Assembly (NCBI RefSeq): GCF_003992135.1
Contig: NZ_RQVN01000006.1
Coordinates: 18,904-82,903 of the forward strand
DNA from: Veillonella sp. VA142
GTDB taxonomy: Bacteria; Bacillota; Negativicutes; Veillonellales; Veillonellaceae
Direction: 5' to 3'
Length of the DNA stretch: 64,000 bases
Shown here: piece by piece, positions 38,506 to 48,209 of the stretch
Numbering within the stretch: position 1 is the stretch's first letter
Layout: each line of letters begins with the position of its first letter
The notes under the pieces: model-generated
Told to the model about the DNA's origin: nothing
Databases searched by the model: none
Seen by the model: only the letters and a program-made list of their open reading frames with translations
Made by a program: the position numbers and the translations under genes

Positions 38506-40065
38506 TTAAAAATCTTTCGCTACCAATGTATATTCCCATCTCTTTTGTTTCGTACGATATGTCAATGAACCTTCAAAAGAATGCAAGTCTCTATTCCATG
38601 TCAAATCTACATAGCGTAGTTCATGTGTTTGCAAGTCTCGTTGCATTTGTACACTAAAACGATCTAATCGTGTAGCTTGAATGCTTAGTCCATAGTACAA
38701 ATTGTACTTCACATCGATTTGGTCAAACGGATATGGAGAGTCTGCTAAAGTAGATACATTGCTTTGACGATACCCTGCCCACGCATTTACTCGTGAGCCT
38801 AGTTTTGTTGTGGCACCCACACCCCAATATGGCATGGAACGAACTGATGAATCATATCCATAGTAATCTCTTTGATAACCACCATAGAACCTAACGTCCG
38901 TATTGGTTCCTACATGAACTGGGTCATGAGATAGTTCGCCATAATATTTACCATGAGTTCCTCTGATATGACCTTCATGCCACTTACCATAACTAGCCCC
39001 ACCACGAATCGTAAACGGCGTACTACCCACATGGTAAGCATGCGTATCTATAGATAATTCTGGTTTCTTTTCTATCCATACTTTTTTCGCATTGAGTGTA
39101 GCAGATTCACGGCTAAATGCCAATTTTGCTTCCCCCCAAGGCAGGAAATGTGCATATCCTAAAGACGGTTTAAGGCCAATATTGGTCCCCCATGTATAAT
39201 GCAAGAATAATTCTCCATGCTCAGATACAGGATAGTCAATTTTACCGTTTAAACTGAATCCATCAGAAGAATTGTATTTCGGTCTTGGCACAAAAGAAAA
39301 TACACTCACCTGTCCTTGTTTATCTTGACGCAAGGATACTATATATTTCTTTATAGAAATAATTCGTTTATTTTTAATATAAAAGCTCGCATTATGAATC
39401 ACTGCTTTATCGCCAGGGAATACTTCAATATAATCTCCCTCTACACGATAGTCAGGGGATCCTTTAAAGGCAATGGCATGTTTAGTTGTTAACCACCCTT
39501 TTTCAATACGCCCTGTTTTACCATCGAAGTCGCCCACTTCAGCTTTCACCCAATACGGATCCGCATAGCCAAATACGTCCTTTGTATGCGCTTCGCCAGT
39601 AGTCGCATTATAGGTAATATGAGAACCTGTTAGGTCTTTTGTGTTCCCTTTATCTTCTAAAAAGTGATAGTCCGATGTACTTTCATATTGTTGGGTTTTC
39701 GTATTTCCTTCTATTTTTTGCGACAATAGCTGTTGATTACCACGTTCTACTTCCACAGAACCATTGGCCCATACATGACCAGTAGTATCATTATAATACA
39801 TTTTATCTGCATCAATACGAACTGGTACTGCTGGTTTTTCGGCCTCTTGTTTTCCTTTATGAGCAACTGGTTTTACTAGTAAATTCGGAGTATACTGCGT
39901 ATCCGTAGATACAGCAGAAACCTTAGGAGGTTGTATATATTGAATGCTAGCAACCTTAGGAGCAGTCTCAAATACTGGAGTCGTAGCATCTACTGTTTCT
40001 GCATGACTTTGTGTACATGCCAATGCTGTCAGTATAGCAGCGGCTGTTACAGAATATCGTTTCAT
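38506..40065 (-). CDS. LptD/OstA-like outer-membrane protein
   Basis: A 519-residue exported protein. Signal peptide MKRYSVTAAAILTALACTQSHA; an OstA/LptA-like beta-jellyroll follows (about 85-190: VRIDADKMYYNDTTGHVWANGSVEVERGNQQL described by position, then the GSHITYN repeat). The rest is an antiparallel beta-rich barrel-like region ending in YTLVAKDF, with a terminal phenylalanine. It resembles LptD, which inserts LPS in the outer membrane, but is shorter than typical LptD (about 600-800). It may be the clade's LptD or a paralogue. Start at the second of two ATGs, with AGGAG six bases upstream. Confidence 0.7.
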   Translation of the reverse strand: MKRYSVTAAAILTALACTQSHAETVDATTPVFETAPKVASIQYIQPPKVSAVSTDTQYTPNLLVKPVAHKGKQEAEKPAVPVRIDADKMYYNDTTGHVWANGSVEVERGNQQLLSQKIEGNTKTQQYESTSDYHFLEDKGNTKDLTGSHITYNATTGEAHTKDVFGYADPYWVKAEVGDFDGKTGRIEKGWLTTKHAIAFKGSPDYRVEGDYIEVFPGDKAVIHNASFYIKNKRIISIKKYIVSLRQDKQGQVSVFSFVPRPKYNSSDGFSLNGKIDYPVSEHGELFLHYTWGTNIGLKPSLGYAHFLPWGEAKLAFSRESATLNAKKVWIEKKPELSIDTHAYHVGSTPFTIRGGASYGKWHEGHIRGTHGKYYGELSHDPVHVGTNTDVRFYGGYQRDYYGYDSSVRSMPYWGVGATTKLGSRVNAWAGYRQSNVSTLADSPYPFDQIDVKYNLYYGLSIQATRLDRFSVQMQRDLQTHELRYVDLTWNRDLHSFEGSLTYRTKQKRWEYTLVAKDF

Positions 40066-40074
40066 GCCCATCTC

Positions 40075-41154
40075 CTAGTCTTTCTCACGTTTTACAATGA
40101 TGACCGGTTTTTCTGTTAAAGAATCATCTGGTACTACTTGTACAGGCTCTTCTTTTGCTTTTACAGCTGGCGCTTGTGTAGCAACTGGCTCTGCCGCTTT
40201 CGGCGCCACCACTGCCTCTACAGGAGCTTTAGGAGATATACCTGTATCCACACCATGTATTTCAATACCAGAAATTGTAACAGAAGATTCCGGTTGAACG
40301 TATACAAGCGTTCCTACTGGCAAATCAATGGATTTACCTTTTACAAAGAAACCACCTACAAGACCAACTGGTCCCAATAATACAGCCCCTGCTACAGAAG
40401 CTCCTGCAGCTTTTAATTCACCTTTTGTTTTAGCTTTCGCCTCTTCGCCTTGAACGGCTGTGAAAATTGTACCATCAATACCTTGTAATTGATCAAATAC
40501 AATATTCAATTTAGCGTTACGACCAAAAGAACGAGCTTTTGTAATCTCTGTAATATGTCCAGTCCCCACTGTTCCTTTAGGAATCAACAAGGTTTCTCCA
40601 TCCATTACATCTTCAGCTACTTTGACATGCACCACATCATCTTTTACATTTTTTTGAGATGTCACAGGTTCTGTCAATTCTAGAGTAAATACTTGATCTG
40701 CTCCAATTGTTCCCGGCTTAGTTTTCAATGTTACTTGTGTGCCAAAGATAGATTGTTTTAATTTTTGTACACGACTTTGTAAAGAACCTTTTGCTTCTAG
40801 GCCATCCACACTGCGTTCCATTTCGCCAATGCGTTCCACGAGAGAGCCACTATGAACCTCATCAAAATACATCCATTCCAAAGCATTGACTTCTTGATGC
40901 AATGTTACTTTTGTACCTTGACCTTCCACTGACTTATACAAAGTTTCCACTTGTCCTGTAATACTACCTTGTTGTTTAGCCCCCAAAATAGTATCTTGCA
41001 ATTGATGTACTCGATCTGTCAATGCACCTACTTGTACTTTACCATACACAGTACTTTCCAAAGCTTCTGTTTTTTCTAAAACTGTGTCTGGTGCCGCCCA
41101 TACACTTGTTGTTAAAAGAGCAAACACAGCTCCTAATACAGCAGAACGTTTCAT
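40075..41154 (-). CDS. Exported protein of unknown function, 359 aa
   Basis: Signal peptide MKRSAVLGAVFALLTTSVWA. Residues 22-135 contain about four degenerate repeats of the type LxxRVxxLExxVxGxxxxGSL, likely helical. A beta-rich middle (ADQVFTLELTEPV to GTGHITEI) resembles domains that sense or regulate envelope stability, and a glycine/alanine hairpin (AGASVAGAVLLGPVGLVGGFF) near 250 may insert in a membrane. The tail is rich in proline, alanine and valine. Function not recognised; position next to the LptD-like gene suggests envelope assembly. Confidence 0.6.
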   Translation of the reverse strand: MKRSAVLGAVFALLTTSVWAAPDTVLEKTEALESTVYGKVQVGALTDRVHQLQDTILGAKQQGSITGQVETLYKSVEGQGTKVTLHQEVNALEWMYFDEVHSGSLVERIGEMERSVDGLEAKGSLQSRVQKLKQSIFGTQVTLKTKPGTIGADQVFTLELTEPVTSQKNVKDDVVHVKVAEDVMDGETLLIPKGTVGTGHITEITKARSFGRNAKLNIVFDQLQGIDGTIFTAVQGEEAKAKTKGELKAAGASVAGAVLLGPVGLVGGFFVKGKSIDLPVGTLVYVQPESSVTISGIEIHGVDTGISPKAPVEAVVAPKAAEPVATQAPAVKAKEEPVQVVPDDSLTEKPVIIVKREKD

Positions 41155-41185
41155 AGTATCTCCTCATCTCTACTAACACATAGAT

Positions 41186-41205
41186 AGCACGGGCAAGCCC
41201 GTGCT
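41186..41205 (-). terminator. Hairpin between two envelope genes
   Basis: AGCACGGGC and GCCCGTGCT form a perfect 9-bp stem around AA; no U-run follows, so an attenuator or mRNA-stability element is likelier than a full terminator. Confidence 0.5.
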
Positions 41206-41211
41206 AATTCA

Positions 41212-41658
41212 TTAGATCTTCAAATCTATAATTGCTGATACACCAACCCCTTGAATGCGATTTGCACTCGTAGGATTTTTGCTATCAATTGGTACTAGTC
41301 CTTTTACGCGAGCTACGGAATTAAAACTAGCTTCTATTTGTGCTACTGCTTCTACTCGTTCCACTTCACTGCTCGGTCCTGTGACCTGTGCGGCACCGAT
41401 ATGTGCGCCTCCGCCAAGACTGACGATAGGAACTACTTTTGTAGAATAAGTAGTGCTTAAATTATTTTGCTTTAATAAATTGTTCAAGAAATTATTAATG
41501 GAGTTTCCGTATTTATCCACTAGAAAGCCAACGCCCCCTACTTTTAATACGCCTCCTACTAGACTTCCTAAATTAAATGCCTGTGCTTGTTGAACTCCCA
41601 CAACACCTACAGTGGCTACTGAGAATGCTACCATAGCAGCTACGATTTGTTTTTTCAT
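41212..41658 (-). CDS. Small exported protein of unknown function, 148 aa
   Basis: Signal peptide MKKQIVAAMVAFSVATVGVV with likely cleavage after QAQA. The mature part starts FNLGSLVGGVLKVGG, then LNNLLKQNNLSTTYSTKVVPIVSLGGGAHIGAAQVTG, glycine-rich and beta-prone. Not recognised. AGGAGG six bases before ATG supports it. It is the first gene of the envelope group that runs to galU. Confidence 0.6.
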   Translation of the reverse strand: MKKQIVAAMVAFSVATVGVVGVQQAQAFNLGSLVGGVLKVGGVGFLVDKYGNSINNFLNNLLKQNNLSTTYSTKVVPIVSLGGGAHIGAAQVTGPSSEVERVEAVAQIEASFNSVARVKGLVPIDSKNPTSANRIQGVGVSAIIDLKI

Positions 41659-41761
41659 CGTAATATCCTCCTTTTCCTTTCCATTGTATCAAAAAATACA
41701 TTTTTATTCTATACAAAGTATACGAGATGTCCATGATTTTTTCATGAAATATTACAATTTT

Positions 41762-42769
41762 CTAACAAATTCGTGGCACTTGGTCCTCCCCAAGCATATC
41801 TAAAAGGCGAATCCCACCTACTGCCGTTTGTAAACCTACTTTACCAGCATTGCCATTCACCACATCGCCAATGATCACCGCATCACGGCCTTCAGTGAAA
41901 GTCCGCATCATCTCCACGACATCATTCGCCACGTCAGCACGTACGATAGTAATCATTTTACCTTCATTTGCCAAATACAATGGGTCGTAACCTAACACTT
42001 GGCATACGGCTTGTACTTCCTCACGAACAGGAATAGCAGACTCTTGCAATCGAATCCCTTTTTGTGCGGAGTTGGCAATCTCTTGGAGTGTTGTCGCTAA
42101 GCCACCACGAGTAGGATCTCTAAAGAAAGCAATATCTTTACCAAAGGTTTCTAACAACTTATGAGCCATCTGATGTAAAGGTGCACAATCTGTCTGTATA
42201 GTATCTGGTAAATCTAATCCATATCGAGTTCCCATCACTGCAATGGCATGGTCACCCAAAGTACCTGACACGATAACTTTCATGCCACTTTCAATATAGG
42301 AAGTTCCTAACTGTACATAGTCTGGCACGATACCTACACCGGCAGTATTGATATAGATTCCGTCAACGGAACCTTTTTCTACCACCTTCGTATCACCTGT
42401 CACAATGGACACCCCTGAAAGTTGTGCCATATCTGACATCGTTTGTAACACAGTTTCTAAGGTAGAAATAGGCAATCCCTCTTCTAAGATGAGTCCGCAC
42501 GACAAATACTGAGGCACTGCACCCATCATGGCTAAATCATTTACCGTACCGCATACAGCTAACTTACCAATGTTGCCACCTGGGAAAATATGTGGTGTCA
42601 CTACGTAAGAATCTGTACTCATAGCCATACGCCCCGTTGTAACTGGAAATACAGCGCCATCATGTAATTCATTTAATATTGGATTCGAAAAATATTTCAC
42701 AATATATTGGTCCACCAATTCATGACTAAATTTGCCGCCATTACCGTGGACTAAGCGAATACGTTCCAT
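41762..42769 (-). CDS. hypE: Hydrogenase maturation protein HypE
   Basis: A 335-residue carbamoyl dehydratase that turns a C-terminal thiocarboxamide into the thiocyanate used for the CN ligands of [NiFe]-hydrogenase. The chain ends PRIC, the conserved carrier cysteine (residue 335). HGNGGKFSHEL, STDSYVVTPHIFPGGNIG and FRDPTRGGLATTL are the AIR-synthase-like motifs. Directly abuts hypD. Confidence 0.96.
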   Translation of the reverse strand: MERIRLVHGNGGKFSHELVDQYIVKYFSNPILNELHDGAVFPVTTGRMAMSTDSYVVTPHIFPGGNIGKLAVCGTVNDLAMMGAVPQYLSCGLILEEGLPISTLETVLQTMSDMAQLSGVSIVTGDTKVVEKGSVDGIYINTAGVGIVPDYVQLGTSYIESGMKVIVSGTLGDHAIAVMGTRYGLDLPDTIQTDCAPLHQMAHKLLETFGKDIAFFRDPTRGGLATTLQEIANSAQKGIRLQESAIPVREEVQAVCQVLGYDPLYLANEGKMITIVRADVANDVVEMMRTFTEGRDAVIIGDVVNGNAGKVGLQTAVGGIRLLDMLGEDQVPRIC

Positions 42770-43888
42770 TTATTCCTCCCAGGTCATTCCACCACTGGAA
42801 AAACCATATTTATACCAAGCTGAACAGCTGCCTTCTACCGATACCATACAAGCCCCCACTGGATGCTCTGGCGTACAAAGTTTACCAAATAGAGGACATG
42901 CATCAGGATGAATCATACCTTGAATGACAGATCCACATTGGCAACCTTTCGGACCATCACTTGTTGTAAATGTTTCCAAAGGTAGCTGTACCAATGCATC
43001 ATAGTCAGACCATTCGCCACGTAGCTTTAACCCTGATGCGGGTAATATGCCAATACCACGCCAACCATCATCAGACGGTTCATATAAGGTATCTATTAAC
43101 TGTTGTGCTACAGCATTGCCCGTTTTTGCCACTACAGAACGGTACGTATTACCTACATAAAATTTTTGTTCTTTTCGTTGTTCCAACAAATTCACAATAG
43201 CCGCCAGAATTTCCACGCCATCAAAGCCAGCAATACAGCTTGGCATATGATATTCATCGGCCAAAAATTGATACGGCTGTTCCCCAATAATAACACTCAC
43301 GTGACCCGGCAGCAGAAATCCATCAATTTGATGTTCTGGATTACTCAATAACGCACGTAATGCAGGTGGCACCAATTTATGAGAAATCAAGAAAAATACA
43401 TTCTTTAATCCCTTAGCATGTACTGCCTGAATAGTGGCTGCAATGACAGCGATGGTTGTTTCAAAACCGATGCCCAAGAAAATAATCTTTTTATCTGGAT
43501 ATTGTTCACTTAATCCAAGCACTTCCATAGGGCTATAAATAATTTCAATATGAGCCCCATTTTCTTTTGACTGCCATAAATTACCTGTTGTACCAGGAAT
43601 CTTCAGCATATCTCCAAAGGTAGCAATGACTACATCCTCTCGAGCCGCATACGCCAAGGCTTGATCCATATATTGTTGGTCTGTCACACACACAGGACAT
43701 CCAGGACCACTAATGAGTTCTATGCCTTTGGGTAACATTTGACGGATTCCTTCACGAAAGATAGCCACTGTATGGGTCCCACAGACTTCCATGAATCGTA
43801 CAGTTTCCTCTGGATTATATAATTCGTGAATGCGCTCTAGTAAACTAGCTGCGACTTTCGATTTTTCCGTTAAAGTAATCTTGTTCAA
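42770..43888 (-). CDS. hypD: Hydrogenase maturation protein HypD (TTG start)
   Basis: A 372-residue iron-sulfur scaffold on which Fe(CN)2CO is built with HypC. MEVCGTHT near residue 33, GPGCPVCVT near 62, and the C-terminal cluster GCQCGSVIQG, ACPLFGKLC, GACMVSVEGSCSAWYKYG. Translation seems to start at TTG (43886-43888), inside the end of hypC (44-base overlap), giving the normal HypD N-terminus. Confidence 0.94.
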   Translation of the reverse strand: MNKITLTEKSKVAASLLERIHELYNPEETVRFMEVCGTHTVAIFREGIRQMLPKGIELISGPGCPVCVTDQQYMDQALAYAAREDVVIATFGDMLKIPGTTGNLWQSKENGAHIEIIYSPMEVLGLSEQYPDKKIIFLGIGFETTIAVIAATIQAVHAKGLKNVFFLISHKLVPPALRALLSNPEHQIDGFLLPGHVSVIIGEQPYQFLADEYHMPSCIAGFDGVEILAAIVNLLEQRKEQKFYVGNTYRSVVAKTGNAVAQQLIDTLYEPSDDGWRGIGILPASGLKLRGEWSDYDALVQLPLETFTTSDGPKGCQCGSVIQGMIHPDACPLFGKLCTPEHPVGACMVSVEGSCSAWYKYGFSSGGMTWEE

Positions 43889-44099
43889 GTTCTTCTAATT
43901 CGCGGAATGCCTCAAGAGTCAACCGCGCTTCCTCCTCATCTACAATTTGTACGGCACAGCCCGCATGGACTAATAGCCAATCTCCAATTTTTGCTTCCGG
44001 CACCAATAACAGACTACACTCTCGTTGTACCCCTGTTAATTCCACGGTACCAATTGTTTCATTAATATGCACCAATTGTGCTGGTACTGCTAAACACAT
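43845..44099 (-). CDS. hypC: Hydrogenase maturation chaperone HypC
   Basis: An 84-residue HypC/HybG-type chaperone. MCLAVPAQLV has the essential Cys2, and GDWLLVHAGCAVQIVDEEEA is the conserved core. It carries the iron cofactor between HypD and the hydrogenase large subunit. The C-terminal tail overlaps hypD. Confidence 0.95.
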   Translation of the reverse strand: MCLAVPAQLVHINETIGTVELTGVQRECSLLLVPEAKIGDWLLVHAGCAVQIVDEEEARLTLEAFRELEELEQDYFNGKIESRS

Positions 44100-44107
44100 A
44101 GTATCTC

Positions 44108-46363
44108 CTATCTATTCATATAACTTCCTAACCATAATTGCCCTAATGCGATACCGCCATCATTCATCGGGCTTTGGGTAGGCACGTGGACTATGTATTC
44201 CCTTAATTCCTCTATCACTCCTTCTAGGAGAATACGATTTTGGAATACCCCTCCACACAAGATAATGTGCGAAATATGTCGTTCCTCACAACATCGTCTC
44301 GCCATCTGTCCTATATAATATATCAAAGTTCTGTGAAAGTTCGCTGAGATTTTTGCTACACTTTCACCATTTTCTAACTGTTCTATCACAGATCGTACTA
44401 AACTCATTGCATCTAATACAGTCCCATCCAGCTTCATGTCTAGGATGTTGCCATTTTCTGAAAGCGCCAATTGTTCTAACTCGATAGCAAGTTGCGCATC
44501 ATAGAGATGTTCATAACCTAAACCTAACAGGGATGATACTGTATCAAATAAACGACCACCGCTAGAAGACTGTACCATCTGCATATGAGGCATCATTTTA
44601 TCTAATAGTTCCCATCCCTTAGGCAGTGTTTTTTTCCACTGTTCTATCACTGCCGGTACCTCCGATGGATAGAGCTGCTTCACATACCATAACGCTTGGC
44701 GCCACGGCTCTCGTACAGCTACTTCACCACCTGGCAAAGGGGCATAGCTCAAATGTGCTATTCGTTCCATATGTTCTTTGTGGCAATATAAAAACTCACC
44801 ACCCCATAGAGTGCCATCTGGGCCATATCCTGTTCCATCAAAACAGATTCCTAAGACTGGTTCCTGAATATTATACTCCGCCAGTACCGCTGCCACATGG
44901 GCATGATGATGCTGCACTTCTATGACAGGTAATTGATGCTTCTCTGCATAGGTTCTACCACACTGTGAGGTGTAGTAGCCCGGATGGGCATCCACGATGA
45001 CCTGTATAGGTTGTAATTGAAATAACTCTTCATAGCGTTTCGTCGTACTCCACAATAAGTCTTGTACTCGTTGATGTTCCATATCTCCCATATAGGGACT
45101 AAGGATAGCATGAGATCCACGGTTCATACCGAAAGCAGCTTTCATATCTGCGCCCATGGCAAGCATAGTAGGACTTTTCTCTAATGGTACTACAGGAATA
45201 GACAAAGGGATGTACCCTCGGCTACGGCGGATTAGAATCGGTTCATTCTGAACCACTTGCACCACCGAATCATCCACGGGGGAAATAATCTCCCGATTGT
45301 GAGCCAATATATAATCTGCAATGCCCTGTAGCTCTTCCTCTGCTTGCATATCATCATATAACACAGGGTCCCCACTTCGGTTCGCACTAGTCATGACCCA
45401 TAGCGCATCAGACGGTACTAAACTGTAGTGATATGGAGCATAGGGCAACAAAATGCCTAAGGTTTCCATACCAGGAGCCACACTAGGTGCAACATTGTAT
45501 TTTCTTACTCTTCGCAACAATACAATCGGTCTTGCAGGACTCAGTAACAGTTCTTCCTCTCTTTCAGATATGTATACATACTGTTTTGCCGTTTCCAAGG
45601 ATCCTGCCATGACCGCTAATGGTTTTCTAGGGCGGCCTTTGCGTTGTCGTAAGGTCAGTACCACTCTTTCTTGTAAGGCATCACACACCAAATGATAGCC
45701 ACCCACGCCCTTTAGTGCCACGATAGAACCATTTTGTATATACACTTTAGCTTGCTCCATCGCATCCTGTCCAGTGGCGAGTACCCTTCCATCTGTATCC
45801 TTTAGTGTGAACATCGGTCCACACTGCTCACAAGCATTGGGCTCCGCATGGTATCGCCGACCACTTAGGTCGTCGTATTCCGTCTGACAGTCTTCGCACA
45901 TTGGAAATACTTTCATAGACGTTTTGTCACGGTCGTAAGGAGTACTTTCAATAATCGTATACCGCGGACCGCAATTCGTACAATTCGTAAACCCATAGTG
46001 AAATCGTCGATTTTCAGGGTCTTGTATATCTCGCAAACACGCTTCACACGGTGCCATATCAGCACCAATAAAGGCATTTCCTTTCACATCTTGAGAAAGG
46101 ATGATGGTAAAATCATCCAAAGCCTGTACGTCTGTCGGTTCCATTTGTAAGGTATCGATACGTCCATGCATAGGCAACTCAGATTGCAACCGCTCTACAA
46201 ACAGTTGGCAATCTGCATCCACCCCCTGTATGTGTATCTCCACACCGCTTGTGTCATTCCTCACTGTACCCACTAATCTTAATTCATGGGCTAGTTTAGA
46301 CACAAAGGGGCGGAATCCTATGCCCTGTACAATGCCTGTTACATGTATGGTGTATGCCTTCAT
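44108..46363 (-). CDS. hypF: Carbamoyltransferase HypF
   Basis: A 751-residue enzyme that makes carbamoyl-AMP and moves the carbamoyl group to HypE. Acylphosphatase domain at 1-90 (VTGIVQGIGFRPFV), two zinc fingers near 105-190 (CEACLRDI, CTNCGPRY, CEDCQTEY, CEQCGP), YrdC-like domain near 200-380 (ALKGVGGYHLVCDA), and Kae1-like domain with HHHAHVAAVL near 480 and CFDGTGYGPDG. First of the hypFCDE cluster, eight bases before hypC. hypA, hypB and hydrogenase structural genes are not in the window. Confidence 0.96.
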   Translation of the reverse strand: MKAYTIHVTGIVQGIGFRPFVSKLAHELRLVGTVRNDTSGVEIHIQGVDADCQLFVERLQSELPMHGRIDTLQMEPTDVQALDDFTIILSQDVKGNAFIGADMAPCEACLRDIQDPENRRFHYGFTNCTNCGPRYTIIESTPYDRDKTSMKVFPMCEDCQTEYDDLSGRRYHAEPNACEQCGPMFTLKDTDGRVLATGQDAMEQAKVYIQNGSIVALKGVGGYHLVCDALQERVVLTLRQRKGRPRKPLAVMAGSLETAKQYVYISEREEELLLSPARPIVLLRRVRKYNVAPSVAPGMETLGILLPYAPYHYSLVPSDALWVMTSANRSGDPVLYDDMQAEEELQGIADYILAHNREIISPVDDSVVQVVQNEPILIRRSRGYIPLSIPVVPLEKSPTMLAMGADMKAAFGMNRGSHAILSPYMGDMEHQRVQDLLWSTTKRYEELFQLQPIQVIVDAHPGYYTSQCGRTYAEKHQLPVIEVQHHHAHVAAVLAEYNIQEPVLGICFDGTGYGPDGTLWGGEFLYCHKEHMERIAHLSYAPLPGGEVAVREPWRQALWYVKQLYPSEVPAVIEQWKKTLPKGWELLDKMMPHMQMVQSSSGGRLFDTVSSLLGLGYEHLYDAQLAIELEQLALSENGNILDMKLDGTVLDAMSLVRSVIEQLENGESVAKISANFHRTLIYYIGQMARRCCEERHISHIILCGGVFQNRILLEGVIEELREYIVHVPTQSPMNDGGIALGQLWLGSYMNR

Positions 46364-46392
46364 AGAACCCGCCTCCCTTCTCTTATATAATT

Positions 46393-47787
46393 TTAATGAT
46401 TTTCTTGTCGGATTCCTGCTGCATCCAGTTCAGCTTGGATCATAATAGCACATTCAATACGTTTTTTCTGTAATTGACATCCCATTTCATATGGTGTACT
46501 AAGGTCTCCACCTAATGTTTCATTGTTCGCATGGCAACCACCGGAACAGAAGAATTTTGCCCAACAATTAGCACAAGTTTCTTTCGTAAATACGTGAGTG
46601 TTTCTAAACTGCGTTGGTATGTCGTAATTTTTCAAACCATCGAAGACTGTACCAATCACATAGCCATCTTTACCTACGTATTGGTGACATGGATAAATAT
46701 CTCCATTTGGCACTACCGCCATATATTCATGACCAGCTCCGCAACCACGCAAGCGTTTTGCCATACATGGTCCACGATACAAATCCATACGGAAGTGGAA
46801 GAAGTTAAACTTTTCACCCCAACCTGCTAGTTGACGTTCTAAATATAAGTCTGCCAATTTTTCATATTCTTTTTCAATGATTGGCATATCTTCTGGACGT
46901 AATACATAAGCGCCGTCTTCACCAACCACTGGTTCCATAGACAAATGCTCAAAACCTAAGTCGGACATAGCTTCCACGTCTTTGCAGAAGTCTAGATTAT
47001 TATGTGTGTACGTGCCACGCACATAGTATTCACGGCCATCACGTTGTTTAACAGCATTGACTAAGTTTTTCGCCACTGTTTCGTATGTATCTCTACCACC
47101 AGAACTTGGGCGCATGCTATTATGAACATCTTCACGACCATCTAAGGATAATACTAAACTCATGTTATGCTCGTTCACATAGTCGATTTTATCTTGTGTC
47201 AACAACATACCGTTGGTCGTCAATGTTAATTTAAAGATTTTACCATGTTTTTCTTGAATGGATTCAATATATTCTACGGTTTGTTTCACAACATCCCAGT
47301 TTAATAATGGTTCACCACCAAAGAAGTCAATTTCACAATGTTGACGTGGACCGCTCATGGAAATCAAGAAATCTACAGCACGTTTTGCCACGTCGAAACT
47401 CATTAACTCCCGTTTCACTCCACCGTAGTCACCTTGGCTAGCAAAACAATATTTACAAGCTAAATTGCAATCATGAGCAATGTTCAAACAAAGAGCTTTG
47501 ACAATTGGTTTTTCATCTACCACTAGTTTAAACTCTGCAGACATAGGCGCAAAGAGCATTTCCTCTTTGATGAGTTCATCTAACTCATCCATAATTTCAT
47601 CTAATTCCGCTGCATCCTCTGTAGCATCTAACGCACTATGCACAGCATCACGGTTTGTGCCATTATAGATATCTAATACACGATCGATAAGCTCATCGAT
47701 CACATGGATAATACCACTATTTACATCTAGTAGAAAGAACTTATCTTTCATTTTAAATTTATGAATCATCGGTTGTAATTCTAACAT
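46393..47787 (-). CDS. scfB: SCIFF peptide maturase (radical SAM/SPASM)
   Basis: A 464-residue radical SAM enzyme that forms thioether crosslinks in the SCIFF peptide. The N-terminal 90 residues form a PqqD/RRE-like recognition domain. The cluster motif CNLACKYC has cysteines 107, 111 and 114; IDFFGGEPLLNWDVV and LTTNGMLLT follow. The C-terminal SPASM region has GCGAGHEYMAVVPNGDIYPCHQYVG (by position, about 345-370) and CANCWAKFFCSGGCHANN, giving the extra Fe-S clusters. Its precursor gene lies about 470 bases upstream, which fixes the assignment. hypF follows after 29 bases, so readthrough into the hyp genes is possible. Confidence 0.93.
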   Translation of the reverse strand: MLELQPMIHKFKMKDKFFLLDVNSGIIHVIDELIDRVLDIYNGTNRDAVHSALDATEDAAELDEIMDELDELIKEEMLFAPMSAEFKLVVDEKPIVKALCLNIAHDCNLACKYCFASQGDYGGVKRELMSFDVAKRAVDFLISMSGPRQHCEIDFFGGEPLLNWDVVKQTVEYIESIQEKHGKIFKLTLTTNGMLLTQDKIDYVNEHNMSLVLSLDGREDVHNSMRPSSGGRDTYETVAKNLVNAVKQRDGREYYVRGTYTHNNLDFCKDVEAMSDLGFEHLSMEPVVGEDGAYVLRPEDMPIIEKEYEKLADLYLERQLAGWGEKFNFFHFRMDLYRGPCMAKRLRGCGAGHEYMAVVPNGDIYPCHQYVGKDGYVIGTVFDGLKNYDIPTQFRNTHVFTKETCANCWAKFFCSGGCHANNETLGGDLSTPYEMGCQLQKKRIECAIMIQAELDAAGIRQENH

Positions 47788-47903
47788 TCATACCTCCATT
47801 AACTTACTAAAGTCTAAGACTAATTATATCACTTTATGCCTATGACGTATAGAAAGCTATCAATATAGAGTATACTTTTTCTAAAATTATAGTATGCAAA
47901 AAA

Positions 47904-47932
47904 TTGTACTTTTAAAGCATATATGTTATAAT
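47904..47932 (+). promoter_or_regulatory. Strong promoter of the par-like small RNA
   Basis: -35 TTGTAC (47904-47909), 17-base spacer, perfect -10 TATAAT (47927-47932), plus strand. It serves no protein gene. Confidence 0.75.
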
Positions 47933-47938
47933 TTAGAC

Positions 47939-48004
47939 AAGCTAAAGATATAAAGGGTTAGCATACAGAATCCCCCTAGATTATGCACATCTAGGGGGAT
48001 TTTT
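47939..48004 (+). ncRNA. RNAII-like antitoxin small RNA of a par/Fst-type locus
   Basis: About 66 nt from the predicted start to the terminator. The terminator is a perfect 13-bp stem AATCCCCCTAGAT (47969-47981) with ATCTAGGGGGATT (47989-48001) followed by TTTTG. On the opposite strand the same stem ends the toxin mRNA, so it is bidirectional. Near the 5' end TAAAGGGTTA (47951-47960) and CATAC (47962-47966) repeat the plus-strand sequence over the toxin start codon (TAAAGGGTTA at 48121-48130, CATAC at 48133-48137). The RNA is therefore complementary in trans to the toxin translation-initiation site. That is the logic of the pAD1 par system. Confidence 0.68.
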
Positions 48005-48039
48005 GTATGTTTTATAGATTCATACAAAATCTAGGATTG

Positions 48040-48135
48040 TTACAAGCAAAGCAACATATCAATCCATTTGCAAATGTAGTAGCTAGCTACACTTGCCATG
48101 ACTGCCACTATAAAAGATTTTAAAGGGTTATACAT
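48040..48135 (-). CDS. Fst-like small membrane toxin, 31 aa
   Basis: The peptide reads MYNPLKSFIVAVMASVAS and then YYICKWIDMLLCL: one transmembrane segment followed by a K/W-D motif as in Fst-family toxins (family knowledge: transmembrane helix then WLD/E). GGAGGAGGTGACAGT stands before ATG, an excellent ribosome site. A promoter with -10 TATACT and -35 TTGCTT (17-base spacing) lies at about 48183-48211 on the minus strand. The leader can form GUUAC/GUAAC ahead of the ribosome site. The gene converges on the small RNA at 47939-48004. Too short for standard gene finders. Confidence 0.65.
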   Translation of the reverse strand: MYNPLKSFIVAVMASVASYYICKWIDMLLCL

Positions 48136-48209
48136 ACTGTCACCTCCTCCTGTTACGGATTTGGCTTTCTTGTAACGCTTCTAGTATAATCCTAGATACA
48201 ATATAAAGC

